Under the pieces are notes generated by a model. It was not told the DNA's origin. It made no database searches and saw nothing but the letters and a program-made list of their open reading frames with translations. Shown in pieces: positions 9,984-19,260 of a stretch of DNA of 64,000 nucleotides (position 1 is the first letter of the stretch; every line of letters starts with the position of its first letter). The translations under genes and the position numbers were made by a program. Source of the stretch: Gloeomargarita sp. SRBZ-1_bins_9. GTDB taxonomy: Bacteria > Cyanobacteriota > Cyanobacteriia > Gloeomargaritales > Gloeomargaritaceae. The DNA is taken from positions 49,780 through 113,779 of the forward strand of contig JAUQVX010000006.1 in the NCBI GenBank assembly GCA_039794565.1, read 5' to 3'.

Positions 9984-12900
9984 CTAGCGCAGCAACCGAT
10001 AGTAGTCCTGAATCGTTTTGGGAGCCGGCATTCCCCCCCGCAAAGCGCGAATCGCCGCCACCGTCGCCCGGGCGCCCGCCAACGTCGTCACCAAGGGAAT
10101 CTTATAGGCCAAGGCCGTGCGGCGAATCAATTGCCCATCCGCGTAGGCATCCTCCCCCGATGGCGTGTTAAGAATCAGGTGAATCTGCCCATTTTTCATC
10201 CAATCAATCACATGGGGGCGGCCCTCGTGCAACTTGAACACATGCTCCACCGGCAAACCGTGAGCCAACAGCACCTGCCGCGTCCCTTGAGTCGCCACCA
10301 CCTCAAACCCCAGCTCCACCAACTCCCGGATAATCGGCACCGCCCCCTGTTTATCCCGGTCATTGAAGGACGCAAACACCCGCCCCGACAACGGCAGATG
10401 TTGCCCCGCCGCAATTTGGGACTTGGCGTAGGCTTGACCAAAATCCGGCGCTATCCCCATCACCTCCCCCGTCGAGCGCATCTCCGGCCCCAGGATCAAA
10501 TCCGTACCAGGGAACTTTTCAAAGGGCAGCACCACCTCCTTGACCGAGTAGTAAGGGGGGACCACCTCCTGGGTGAATCCCACATCCCTAAGCCGCTCAC
10601 CCGCCATCACCCGCGCCGCCAGCTTTGCCAGGGGAATGCCCGTCGCCTTGGCAATAAAGGGCACCGTCCGTGACGCCCGGGGATTGGCCTCCAACACATA
10701 CACCTGCTCCCCCTGAATGGCAAACTGCACATTCATCAACCCCACCACGTTCAACCGCTGCGCCAGGGCACAGGTCCAGGTGCGAATTTGCGCCAACACC
10801 CGCTCCGATAACGAGTACGTCGGCAGCACACAGGCCGAATCCCCCGAGTGAACCCCCGCCTGTTCGATGTGCTCTAAAATGCCGCCGATGACCACCATTC
10901 CCTCTTGGTCCCGCAGGGCATCCACATCCACTTCAATGGCATTTTCCAAAAACTTATCCACCAAAATGGGGTGGTCCGGCTCCACCTGCACCGCCGTTTT
11001 CATATAGCGTTCCAGTTCGCCATCGGAATAGACGATTTCCATCGCCCGCCCCCCCAGCACATAACTGGGCCGCACCACCACCGGATAACCCAATCGCCGA
11101 GCGACCTGTAGGGCTTCCTGTTCGTTGTGGGCAATGCCGTTGGGGGGCTGTTGGATGCCCAACTCCTGGAGCAGGCGCCCAAACTTCTCCCGGTCCTCGG
11201 CAATGTCAATCGAGATGGGCGATGTCCCCCAAATACGGGTGGGCAACTCCGGTCGTTCGTTCAGGGCCTGATACAAAGGCAAAGCCAGTTTCAAGGGCGT
11301 TTGACCCCCGAATTGCACAATCACCCCCACCGGCTTTTCCGCCTCCAGAATATTCAACACATCCTCTAAAGTCAGGGGTTCAAAGTACAGCCGGTCACTG
11401 GTGTCGTAGTCCGTGGAAACCGTCTCCGGGTTGGAATTGACCATGATGGTCTCGTAGCCCCGTTCCTTCAGGGCAAAGGCGGCGTGACAACAGCAGTAGT
11501 CGAACTCAATTCCCTGGCCGATGCGGTTAGGGCCACCCCCCAAAATCACCACCTTGGGCTTATCCGTCGGACGCACCTCCGTTTCCTGCTCGTAGGTGGA
11601 GTAGTGGTAGGGGGTATAGGCCTCAAATTCCGCCGCACAGGTGTCCACCGTTTTATAGACCGGCACCACCCCGCTGCGCTGGCGCTGGGCGCGGATTTCC
11701 GCCTCCGTTTTGCGAGTAGCAAAGGCAATCTGCCGGTCGCTAAAGCCCTTTTGCTTAATCAGCTGCCAGTCCTCCTCCGTAAACTTGTCCAAGGGCGTCA
11801 TTTTCAGGTAGCGTTCCGTATGGAGCAGGTCCGCCATTTCCCGCAAAAACCAGGGGTCAATGCCCGTGAGTTCGTAAATCTCCTCCACGGTTAACCCCAG
11901 CAACAAAGCATGGCGGATGTGGAAAATGCGGTCCGGGTTAGGAATGCGCAAATAGGCCCGCACCTGCTCAATCGTGGGCAACACCTCCGCACCATCACAC
12001 CCCCAGCCCGCCCGCCCCGTCTCCAGGGAGCGAATCGCCTTTTGCAACGACTCCTGAAACGTGCGCCCGATAGCCATCGCCTCCCCCACCGATCTCATCT
12101 GGGTCGTCAGATGGGGCGTAGCACCAGGAAATTTCTCAAACGTAAAGCGGGGAATTTTGGTGACCACGTAGTCAATGCTAGGCTCAAAACAAGCAGGCGT
12201 CTTCTTGGTGATGTCGTTGGTCAACTCCGGCAGGGTATAACCCACGGCCAACTTGGCGGCAATTTTAGCGATGGGAAAACCAGTGGCCTTGGACGCCAAA
12301 GCCGAACTGCGCGAAACCCGGGGATTCATTTCGATCACCACCACATCACCATTTTGGGGATTCACGGCAAATTGAATGTTGGACCCCCCTGTTTCCACCC
12401 CGATTTCCCGGATGATGCGAATGGCATAGTCCCGCAGGCGTTGGTACTCCTTATCGGTCAAGGTTTGCGCCGGTGCCACCGTAATCGAATCCCCCGTATG
12501 CACCCCCATTGGGTCCACATTTTCGATCGAGCAAATAATCACCACGTTATCGGCCAAATCCCGCATTACCTCCAGTTCAAACTCCTTCCAGCCCAGGAGC
12601 GACTGTTCGATGAGAATTTGCGAGACAGGACTGGCCTCCAAACCGGCCCGGGCGATCTGCTCAAACTCCTCTTGGTTATAGGCAATCCCCCCGCCGGTTC
12701 CCCCTAAGGTAAACGCCGGACGAATGATCAACGGATAGGTATTAATTTGCTGGGCAATCTGTTGCGCTTCCTCCCAGCTTTCCGCCAGTCCCGATGGGCA
12801 CACCTGCAAGCCGATGCGCTGCATGGCCTCCTTAAAAAGCCGGCGGTCTTCGGCCTTTTCAATAGCGCTCAATTTCGCCCCAATCAATTCCACCCCATAT

Positions 12901-13229
12901 TGTTCCAGGACCCCCGTTTTGGCCAAACGCACCGCCAGGTTCAAGGCCGTTTGTCCCCCCATAGTCGGCAGCAGGGCCTGGGGCTGCTCCTGGGCAATCA
13001 CCTGAGTCAGGGTTTCCACCGTCAACGGCTCGATGTAGGTGCGGTCGGCCATATCCGGGTCGGTCATGATGGTGGCCGGGTTAGAGTTGACCAGCACCAC
13101 CTGATACCCCTCCTCCCGCAGAGCCTTGCACGCTTGGGTACCGGAGTAATCAAACTCGCAGGCCTGGCCGATCACAATGGGGCCGGAACCGATGAGCAAA
13201 ATTTTTTCGATGTCCGTGCGCCGGGGCAT
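9984..13229 (-). CDS. carB: Carbamoyl-phosphate synthase large chain
   Basis: The 1081-aa product makes carbamoyl phosphate for arginine and pyrimidine synthesis from bicarbonate, ATP and ammonia supplied by CarA. It has the full duplicated structure: a first ATP-grasp half opening with [20 protein letters not shown], a second opening with [19 protein letters not shown] near residue 565, and a C-terminal MGS-like allosteric domain from about 940 ([18 protein letters not shown]). The length is normal. A GGAGTAGCC sits just before the ATG. It leads the carB-folC-sbcD operon; carA is not in the window. Confidence 0.98.
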   Translation of the reverse strand: MPRRTDIEKILLIGSGPIVIGQACEFDYSGTQACKALREEGYQVVLVNSNPATIMTDPDMADRTYIEPLTVETLTQVIAQEQPQALLPTMGGQTALNLAVRLAKTGVLEQYGVELIGAKLSAIEKAEDRRLFKEAMQRIGLQVCPSGLAESWEEAQQIAQQINTYPLIIRPAFTLGGTGGGIAYNQEEFEQIARAGLEASPVSQILIEQSLLGWKEFELEVMRDLADNVVIICSIENVDPMGVHTGDSITVAPAQTLTDKEYQRLRDYAIRIIREIGVETGGSNIQFAVNPQNGDVVVIEMNPRVSRSSALASKATGFPIAKIAAKLAVGYTLPELTNDITKKTPACFEPSIDYVVTKIPRFTFEKFPGATPHLTTQMRSVGEAMAIGRTFQESLQKAIRSLETGRAGWGCDGAEVLPTIEQVRAYLRIPNPDRIFHIRHALLLGLTVEEIYELTGIDPWFLREMADLLHTERYLKMTPLDKFTEEDWQLIKQKGFSDRQIAFATRKTEAEIRAQRQRSGVVPVYKTVDTCAAEFEAYTPYHYSTYEQETEVRPTDKPKVVILGGGPNRIGQGIEFDYCCCHAAFALKERGYETIMVNSNPETVSTDYDTSDRLYFEPLTLEDVLNILEAEKPVGVIVQFGGQTPLKLALPLYQALNERPELPTRIWGTSPISIDIAEDREKFGRLLQELGIQQPPNGIAHNEQEALQVARRLGYPVVVRPSYVLGGRAMEIVYSDGELERYMKTAVQVEPDHPILVDKFLENAIEVDVDALRDQEGMVVIGGILEHIEQAGVHSGDSACVLPTYSLSERVLAQIRTWTCALAQRLNVVGLMNVQFAIQGEQVYVLEANPRASRTVPFIAKATGIPLAKLAARVMAGERLRDVGFTQEVVPPYYSVKEVVLPFEKFPGTDLILGPEMRSTGEVMGIAPDFGQAYAKSQIAAGQHLPLSGRVFASFNDRDKQGAVPIIRELVELGFEVVATQGTRQVLLAHGLPVEHVFKLHEGRPHVIDWMKNGQIHLILNTPSGEDAYADGQLIRRTALAYKIPLVTTLAGARATVAAIRALRGGMPAPKTIQDYYRLLR

Positions 13230-13238
13230 GGCTACTCC

Positions 13239-13355
13239 TCAAGGGGGACAACGGTCTCGATACAACACCATGTAATCCACGATAATCCGCCGGGCAGCGG
13301 GACGTAAATCGTTGTTGAGGGTGCGATTGCGCTGGGTTTCATCGGCTAAACGCTA
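13239..13355 (-). other. In-frame continuation beyond the TAG of the secreted protein
   Basis: From the TAG at 13355 the frame continues RLADETQRNRTLNN, then NDLRPAARRIIVDYMVLYRD, and ends with CPP before TGA at 13241-13239. It has protein-like composition, a fifth cysteine, and stops 9 nt before the carB start, exactly where a normal gene end would be expected. I infer that this is the original C-terminus, now separated by a nonsense codon or reached by readthrough. Confidence 0.55.
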
Positions 13356-13826
13356 CACGCGACACCACTCCCCCGCCTGGGTCATTACCATCTGGGCGCG
13401 AATACGCATCAAGGCAACGATTTGGCGGTTACGTAAAGGGCATGGCGCGCTCGGGACGAAATAGCCATCCATCACCGTTAGATAAGCCACGGCAAACACT
13501 TCATCCGGGGTGAATTTTACCAAGTTCCACTCGCCATAACGGTTGCCCAGAAATTGCTCACAAATGCGGACATTTTGTTTCCCTTCCACCCGCCAGGATA
13601 AGGCATTAATCAAAGCAGCTTGGCAGTCCACCGGCTGGTGAGGACCGGATAAAAATTCGGCCATTTCTGGCGTTAAAACTCCCTTGGTCCGGGCCGTGCG
13701 CACCAAAGGAATATCGAGATAGGCATCGGCAATAGGCATAGAGGTGAGCGGTGAATCAGCGCGGGCGGGTGTCCCCATAGCCCCTAGCACCAGTAACACC
13801 AAGCTTAGCAAGCGCTGACGATTCAT
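13353..13826 (-). CDS. Secreted protein of unknown family, frame cut by an in-frame TAG
   Basis: The 157-aa product begins with a typical signal peptide (MNRQRLLSLVLLVLGAMG, cleavage likely after ARA). The mature part has four cysteines, which may form disulfides outside the cytoplasm. I place the start at ATG 13826 because it fits the signal peptide; ATG 13832 or 13853 are alternatives. The frame stops at TAG 13355-13353 after GEWCRV. The same frame then stays open for 37 more codons to TGA at 13239, and those codons read as natural protein (LNNDLRPAARRIIVDYMVL). Thus the gene is truncated, read through, or carries an error here. The family is not recognised. Confidence 0.6.
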   Translation of the reverse strand: MNRQRLLSLVLLVLGAMGTPARADSPLTSMPIADAYLDIPLVRTARTKGVLTPEMAEFLSGPHQPVDCQAALINALSWRVEGKQNVRICEQFLGNRYGEWNLVKFTPDEVFAVAYLTVMDGYFVPSAPCPLRNRQIVALMRIRAQMVMTQAGEWCRV

Positions 13827-13865
13827 CCCCATCCCCGGCTTTTTCCTTAACATATCATACGCGGG

Positions 13866-14531
13866 TCATGGACCTGGGTTTTGTTCAGCAATAAACAATT
13901 GATACCCCAGGCGATGGACGGTACGGATGCCCAAACCGGGGGGTAATTTTTTGCGCAGGCTGAGCAGGTGGGTATCCAGGGAGCGCCCCGTCTGCTGGCC
14001 CCAGACCCGCTCCTGCAACACCTGGCGCGGCACCACCTCCCCTTGGCCCTGGACCAGCAACGCCAGGAGTTGAAATTCGTGGGGCGTCAAAGGCAGCGCC
14101 TGGTCTCGGTAAAACCCCCGCTGGGCCAGCAGATCCAACGTCAAATCCCCGTAGGTCAAGATAGGTTTTCCCCGCTGCCAACGCCGCACCAATGCCTGCA
14201 CCCGCGCCCTGAACTGGGCTAGGCCAAAGGGTTTCACCAGATAGTCGTCCGCCCCAGCCTCCAACCCAGCAACGATGTCCCGTTCTTGATTGCGCGCCGA
14301 AAGGACCAACAACATGCCCTGCTGCCGTTGGGACCACCAGCGAGCCAAGTGCAACCCCTCATCCCAGGCCTGGGGCCAGTCCAAGTCCAGTACCCACAGG
14401 GCGCCCAGTTGCGTCTGAGTATAGCCTTGGGCCAGACTGTCCAGCAGCGTCACCCGATAGCCCGCTTCTTGCAAATGCCACCCCAACAACAGGCGCAGTT
14501 GCCGGTTGGGAATCAGCAGGATGATAGGCAA
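13866..14531 (-). CDS. OmpR/PhoB-family response regulator with atypical receiver
   Basis: The 221-aa protein has an N-terminal receiver domain (to about residue 118) and a C-terminal winged-helix DNA-binding domain containing LTPHEFQLLALLVQG, then LDTHLLSLRKKL and RTVHRLGYQL. In the receiver a candidate phospho-acceptor aspartate (D49 or D51 in VLDLDWP) and the lysine of LVKPF are present, but the usual pair of acidic residues after the first strand is replaced by P8-N9 (LLIPNRQ). Magnesium binding and phosphorylation are therefore doubtful. Translation starts with TTG at 14531. No histidine kinase is adjacent. Target genes cannot be inferred. Confidence 0.85.
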   Translation of the reverse strand: MPIILLIPNRQLRLLLGWHLQEAGYRVTLLDSLAQGYTQTQLGALWVLDLDWPQAWDEGLHLARWWSQRQQGMLLVLSARNQERDIVAGLEAGADDYLVKPFGLAQFRARVQALVRRWQRGKPILTYGDLTLDLLAQRGFYRDQALPLTPHEFQLLALLVQGQGEVVPRQVLQERVWGQQTGRSLDTHLLSLRKKLPPGLGIRTVHRLGYQLFIAEQNPGP

Positions 14532-14630
14532 CGATGCTACCCCACCGTTGGCTCAACCCTGGATTATACCGGCGACCCGTTGCTGGGCCTATGGCGGTTT
14601 ACAATGGGGGTGGGTTGGGGGTCACAATCT

Positions 14631-14939
14631 ATGAGCCGCTTAACCAGACACCAGCAGGCACGCCGGGCCCTCGCCGTAAACACGTCCCTGTTTGTCATAG
14701 CTTCGGCAGCCTTGGCGGTCATCCTCCTGGGGGACATCCTGCGCCATCTGGTCGCCGGGAGCGCTTGGGGGTGGTGGGGGATGACTCTGACGTTGGTGTT
14801 GTGGCTGCTGCTGGGCTGGGGCAATTTCCGGGGAGCGTGGCGGTCCTTTAGTCGTATGGCCTACGGTACCTCCCAATTCCAGGGATTCTTGAGTTGGTTA
14901 TCGTCATGGCTGCTGGCTTGGCTAGCCTGGTGGCTGTAG
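14631..14939 (+). CDS. Small membrane protein of unknown function
   Basis: A 102-aa product with a basic N-terminus (MSRLTRHQQARRAL) and three hydrophobic stretches that could each cross the membrane, the last ending in a tryptophan-rich LLAWLAWWL. I chose ATG 14631; an upstream in-frame ATG at 14604 would add nine residues with no clear benefit. It is divergent from the response regulator and convergent with the protease gene, leaving only 7 nt between stops. The family is not recognised; the case rests on hydrophobic segments and its fit between real neighbours. Confidence 0.5.
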   Translation: MSRLTRHQQARRALAVNTSLFVIASAALAVILLGDILRHLVAGSAWGWWGMTLTLVLWLLLGWGNFRGAWRSFSRMAYGTSQFQGFLSWLSSWLLAWLAWWL

Positions 14940-14946
14940 GTCTCGC

Positions 14947-16188
14947 CTACCAATCGCAAAGGGTGCGGATTTGCTGACGACACTGGCTAGTGGCCACCCG
15001 CAGAGTCTCCTGGGTGCGCTGGTACTCGCCGGCGTTGCCCTGCTGGAGGTACAGATCCGCCGCCCGGCGCAAGTCCTCAATGCCCTCCCGCACCTGCCGC
15101 TGGTTGTAGCGCAGCACCCCCCGGTTGTAAAAGGCCTCGGCGTAGGTGGGACGCAACTCAATAGCCCGGCTGTAGTCTTCGATGGCACCGGCTCTGTCGC
15201 CCAGAGCAGAACGGGCTAACCCCCGCCCCACATAGGGTTCCGGGTAACTGGGGTCCAGCCGAATGGCCTGGTCAAAGTCCTGGATGGCTCCCTGCTGGTC
15301 CCGTTGGATGTAGCGCATCACTCCCCGCGTAGCATAGGCCGCCGCATAGTTGGGGTTAGCCCGCAGTGCCTGTGTCAATTGGTTCAACGCCCCGGCAATA
15401 TCCCCCTGGCGATACCGCTCACTAGCCAGCAGGTAAAAATCATCAGCCCGGTTGGGATTGACCGCTACCCGAGGTGCCGCAGTCAGGTTAGGTTTCACCG
15501 GACGCGGTGCCCAACTAAGATAGGTGTTGATGGGAATCCCCAGATTAAAACCAGTTTTGACATAGACCATCTCCCCCTGCCGCTCGAGTTGCCCACCGTC
15601 GGCCCGCCCATGCACCCCCACCAATCTAGCCTGGCTATCTAGAACCGGCCCGCCACTCATCCCCGGCAGCGTGGGGTTGCTGTACACCAAACCATACCCA
15701 TCGGCCAACGGACGGCTGGCATTGGCTGTAACGCGCCCCACCGTGAAGTTATAAATCGGCTCAGTAATTGCCGGCCCCCGCTGGGGAAACCCCGCCACAT
15801 ACACCGGACTACCCTCGACAAGTTTACTGGCATCCCCCACCATCGCCACGGGATAGGTCCTGTCAGTCGTAAACTTCGCCGTTGCCAGGTCCACGCCGGC
15901 CAGCTTTTGCACCGTATCGTATTTCAGGGGATGGCGTTGACCGTCAGGGGTAACGACGTCGTACTCGTCCTGCACCGGCACCACATGGGCGGCTGTAAGT
16001 ACAGTGTAGGTATTCCCCTCGCGACTCAGCAGGACTCCCGACCCCGGATTGACCCCATCAATCAAGACCGTAATGCCCTTGGCAACCCTAGAAACAGCCG
16101 TTGCCGGGTCCGCCGAGTCTAGAGGACGCTGTCCGAGCACCAGCACCGCACCCAGCATCAAACCCAGCCCTAGCGCCCCTGCCCTCAT
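14947..16188 (-). CDS. Exported trypsin-like serine protease with C-terminal TPR repeats
   Basis: The 413-aa product has an N-terminal hydrophobic signal or anchor (RAGALGLGLMLGAVLVLG), a trypsin-like domain with TAAHVV (histidine), a downstream GVDLATAKF (aspartate) and PGMSGGPVLD (serine), so the triad appears complete. From about residue 270 it has tetratricopeptide repeats (ALNQLTQALRANPNYAAAYA, AIQDFDQAIRLDPSYPEPY, AIEDYSRAIELRPTYAEAF). The protease probably acts in the periplasm, with TPRs for partner binding. It starts 1 nt after the stop of the MscS-like gene, so both are co-translated. Confidence 0.85.
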   Translation of the reverse strand: MRAGALGLGLMLGAVLVLGQRPLDSADPATAVSRVAKGITVLIDGVNPGSGVLLSREGNTYTVLTAAHVVPVQDEYDVVTPDGQRHPLKYDTVQKLAGVDLATAKFTTDRTYPVAMVGDASKLVEGSPVYVAGFPQRGPAITEPIYNFTVGRVTANASRPLADGYGLVYSNPTLPGMSGGPVLDSQARLVGVHGRADGGQLERQGEMVYVKTGFNLGIPINTYLSWAPRPVKPNLTAAPRVAVNPNRADDFYLLASERYRQGDIAGALNQLTQALRANPNYAAAYATRGVMRYIQRDQQGAIQDFDQAIRLDPSYPEPYVGRGLARSALGDRAGAIEDYSRAIELRPTYAEAFYNRGVLRYNQRQVREGIEDLRRAADLYLQQGNAGEYQRTQETLRVATSQCRQQIRTLCDW

Positions 16189-16189
16189 G

Positions 16190-17890
16190 TCAGTCCTCCC
16201 CCGCCCTTGCCCTCCCATTATAGGCCGGCGGCGCCGTCTCCCAAATTTGGTGAGGACGCCCCAGAGCGATGCCATGTTCTGCCAGCGCCTGAATCACCCG
16301 CCGACGAAATTCCCGTTCAACAGCCCACTGTTGTCCCGGTTGCGTTTTGAGCCACACCCGCAGCAGCAAGCCATCGTGGCGGGCCGCATCAATCCCCAGC
16401 ACCTCCGGTCGTTCTAGCAATCGCTGGCGCCAATCCGGGTCGGCATAAAGGGCTTGGGTCACCTGTTTGAGCACCTCTAGCGCCTGGGTCGGGTCCGTTT
16501 GACAATCCACCAAAATCTCAAAATTCACCCGCGACCACAGGCGCGTCAGATTCGACACCTTGACAATACTGCTATTGGGAATGGTAATGAGGCATCCTTC
16601 GGGATTGCGGAGCTGGGTAATGCGTAAGCTCATGCTTTCCACCGCACCGCTGTATTCCCCAATCTGCACCACATCACCGATGCCAAACTGGTCCTCCCAC
16701 AGGATGAGCAAACCATTGATGATGTCTTTGATCACGTTTTGGGACCCCAGGGAAATCGCCAGCGCCAGCAACCCCCCAACAGCGAACAGGGAACTCACCG
16801 GCACGCCCAGGGTATTCAATATGTACCCGGCCCGCACCAGATAAATCCCCGCCGTCTTGACCCCGCGCAAGGTTTGAATCGTGGTGGAAATCCGCAAGGA
16901 CCGCCGATTCAGTTCCTTGACGTCGAACAGGTCGTAGGCTTCCCAGACTTTTTGCAGACGGTCAATCAACAGGTCAGTGACTTTGCCGGCCAACCCCGTG
17001 AGGAACCAAACCCCCAACCACAGCAGGGGCAACCGCAAAACCGCCATCGAAACGCCGCGGGTTTGGGGGAAGATAGCCAGGATATAGGCCAGCCCCGCCA
17101 ACCAGATCCCCATTTGCAGCCACACCAGTAAATAGCCGATGAAAGCCCACAACCGGTAGCGCTGCACCCGACCGAAATGGGGACTGAGGACCTGGGGTAA
17201 GGGGGTAGGAGCAGTCGAGGACTCCTGGACCAAACGCCGGTGCAATCGGTCCTGCTGACGACGCCCATATCTCTGCAAAACCAGCACCAACAAGCTCGCC
17301 ATCAGGGCCAGCCCCAGGATTTTCAGGGCTTGGAGCAATTGCTGCACCAGGGCTTGGGGCGTGCGCTGGCGAATTGCCTCCTGCAACGTTGTCTGGATAA
17401 TGTCTCGCCACTGTTGGGCCAAGGCCGAAACCGGCAGGCCGTTGAACGAGGCATCCCACTCGGTCACTGTCAGGATGGTGATATTTTGTTGTTGCCCCTC
17501 CGTCCGGCCCAGCAGCACCACCTCATTGTTGAGCGTCGCCACGGCAATCAACACCTGGGGTTCCCGCTGGTCCAGGAGATGTTGGGTGTAGGGGTGAATG
17601 ATGCGCCTTAGGTTAGCCTTGATCAGTTCTGCCCGCACTTCCACCGGGATGAGCGTACCTGGATTATTGCGGTCCCGCACTGTCGGCGAGGCGATGGTGA
17701 ATAACACGCGCCCGTCAAACACCACATTCGTCACCTCAATGTTGCCGTAGCGGGTGACACCGGGTGGCGGCAGGGTAGGAGGCCCGGACTGGGGTAGGGC
17801 CAACTGGGCATTCACCGCCGGAGTTACCCAAAGCAGCAGCCATCCCAGCCCCACGGCTACCAGTAGAGACAACCATTGCCGTCGCTTCAT
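16190..17890 (-). CDS. MscS-family mechanosensitive ion channel
   Basis: The 566-aa membrane protein has an N-terminal signal-like segment, a periplasmic domain of about 170 residues, several membrane spans, and the MscS core. The core shows the glycine/alanine-rich pore helix (VGGLLALAISLGSQNVIKD) followed by the beta domain (WEDQFGIGDVVQIGEYSG and ITIPNSSIVKVSNLTRLWSR). Such channels relieve osmotic pressure or transport small solutes. I chose ATG 17890 (MKRRQWLSLL) for its signal-like start; ATG 17908 is possible. The directly coupled trypsin-TPR gene downstream suggests the two proteins work together at the envelope. I did not assign a gene symbol because cyanobacteria hold several MscS paralogs. 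Confidence 0.88.
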   Translation of the reverse strand: MKRRQWLSLLVAVGLGWLLLWVTPAVNAQLALPQSGPPTLPPPGVTRYGNIEVTNVVFDGRVLFTIASPTVRDRNNPGTLIPVEVRAELIKANLRRIIHPYTQHLLDQREPQVLIAVATLNNEVVLLGRTEGQQQNITILTVTEWDASFNGLPVSALAQQWRDIIQTTLQEAIRQRTPQALVQQLLQALKILGLALMASLLVLVLQRYGRRQQDRLHRRLVQESSTAPTPLPQVLSPHFGRVQRYRLWAFIGYLLVWLQMGIWLAGLAYILAIFPQTRGVSMAVLRLPLLWLGVWFLTGLAGKVTDLLIDRLQKVWEAYDLFDVKELNRRSLRISTTIQTLRGVKTAGIYLVRAGYILNTLGVPVSSLFAVGGLLALAISLGSQNVIKDIINGLLILWEDQFGIGDVVQIGEYSGAVESMSLRITQLRNPEGCLITIPNSSIVKVSNLTRLWSRVNFEILVDCQTDPTQALEVLKQVTQALYADPDWRQRLLERPEVLGIDAARHDGLLLRVWLKTQPGQQWAVEREFRRRVIQALAEHGIALGRPHQIWETAPPAYNGRARAGED

Positions 17891-17994
17891 AGGTGCAAAT
17901 GGACCCATGTGCGAATAGTAGTTGCAGAGTTGTTCTTGTAAGTTCCCCTGGCCTATAGGCGGACAACTCCCATCCCGGCCAGCCACTCAATCAA

Positions 17995-19221
17995 CTACTT
18001 AATCAAGTCAAAGATGCGGAACATCGGCAAATACATGGCCACCAAAACTGAACCCACCAGCCCCCCCAACACGACAATCATCATCGGCTCCATGATGCTG
18101 GTGAGGGCCTTAACAGCCGCTTCCACTTCGGCCTCGTAAAAATCTGCCACCTTGGTGATCATGGCGTCCAGTTCCCCGGTTTCTTCCCCCACACTGATCA
18201 TCTGAATCGCCATGTTAGGAAACACTTTGGCCTTGTCTAACGCTACAGAGATGAGACCTCCGGCTTGAATCTCTGCCCGCGCCGCCTCAATGGCATTGGC
18301 AATGATCTGGTTACCTGCCGTATCCCGCACGATTTCTAAGGAAGTCAACACCGGCACCCCCGAACGGGACAGGGAACCAAACGTTCGGCTAAAACGGGCC
18401 ACCGCATTTTTACGAATCAAATCCCCAAAAATCGGCAAGTTCAAAGCCAGCCGGTCAATCAATTCCCGCCCGGCCCGTGTGCGGTAGGCTGTTGTATAGC
18501 CAAAGACCGCCGCCGCCACCAACCCCACCACTATGGCCAAGTTCACCGGATTGCGCATCCACTGGCTAAGATTGACCATAAACTGGGTAAAGGCCGGCAA
18601 CTCCCCCCCCAAGCTAGCAAAAATATCCCCAAAAATGGGAATCAAAAACAGTACCATCCCCAAAAACACAGCAATCGCAATTAACGCCACCGCCACCGGA
18701 TAGGCCATCGCTGATTTGATCTGCTGTTCCAGGCGAGCCGCATCCTCCAATAGTTTGGCCAACCGGTTTAACACCTCATCCAGAACCCCCCCTGCTTCCC
18801 CCGCCTGGATCATAGCGACATAGAGGTTATCAAAGACTTCTGGATGTTGCCGCATGGCCTCCGATAGGCTCGTCCCCTGCTGGACATCGGCACTGACCGC
18901 CGCCAGCACCTTCTTCATCTTGGGATTGGTCTGCTGTTCCACCAAAATAGCTAACCCCCGCGCCAGGGGCACACCGGCATTGACCAGCGCCGCAAACTGA
19001 CGGGAAAAAAGCGCCTTATCCTTAACCGTAACCGTACTCAAAAAGGAAATATCAATTTCAGTCTTGAAGGGGTCAAAAGGCTGGACCTCCTTAATTTCCT
19101 GCACAAAAAAGCCTTGCTCCCGCAGGATACCACGGGCTTCCTTCAGGTCTGTCGCCTTTACCCGCCGTTCCCGAGAACGACCTTGGGCATCCCGTACACG
19201 GGCCAAATAGGTGGTGGGCAT
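17995..19221 (-). CDS. pilC: Type IV pilus inner-membrane platform protein PilC
   Basis: PilC/GspF family, 408 aa. It has two copies of the characteristic helical domain (FSRQFAALVNAGVPLARGL near residue 73 and RFSRTFGSLSRSGVPVLTSL near 275), each followed by GEETGELD or GEAGGVLD-type motifs and membrane spans. It forms the platform on which PilB and PilT drive pilus extension and retraction, used for motility and DNA uptake. A GGAGG lies 9 nt before ATG 19221, which decides against the earlier GTG at 19227. It is third in pilB-pilT-pilC. Confidence 0.96.
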   Translation of the reverse strand: MPTTYLARVRDAQGRSRERRVKATDLKEARGILREQGFFVQEIKEVQPFDPFKTEIDISFLSTVTVKDKALFSRQFAALVNAGVPLARGLAILVEQQTNPKMKKVLAAVSADVQQGTSLSEAMRQHPEVFDNLYVAMIQAGEAGGVLDEVLNRLAKLLEDAARLEQQIKSAMAYPVAVALIAIAVFLGMVLFLIPIFGDIFASLGGELPAFTQFMVNLSQWMRNPVNLAIVVGLVAAAVFGYTTAYRTRAGRELIDRLALNLPIFGDLIRKNAVARFSRTFGSLSRSGVPVLTSLEIVRDTAGNQIIANAIEAARAEIQAGGLISVALDKAKVFPNMAIQMISVGEETGELDAMITKVADFYEAEVEAAVKALTSIMEPMMIVVLGGLVGSVLVAMYLPMFRIFDLIK

Positions 19222-19260
19222 ACGCACTGACCTCCAAAAACGTCTACATCCCAGGAGGAG

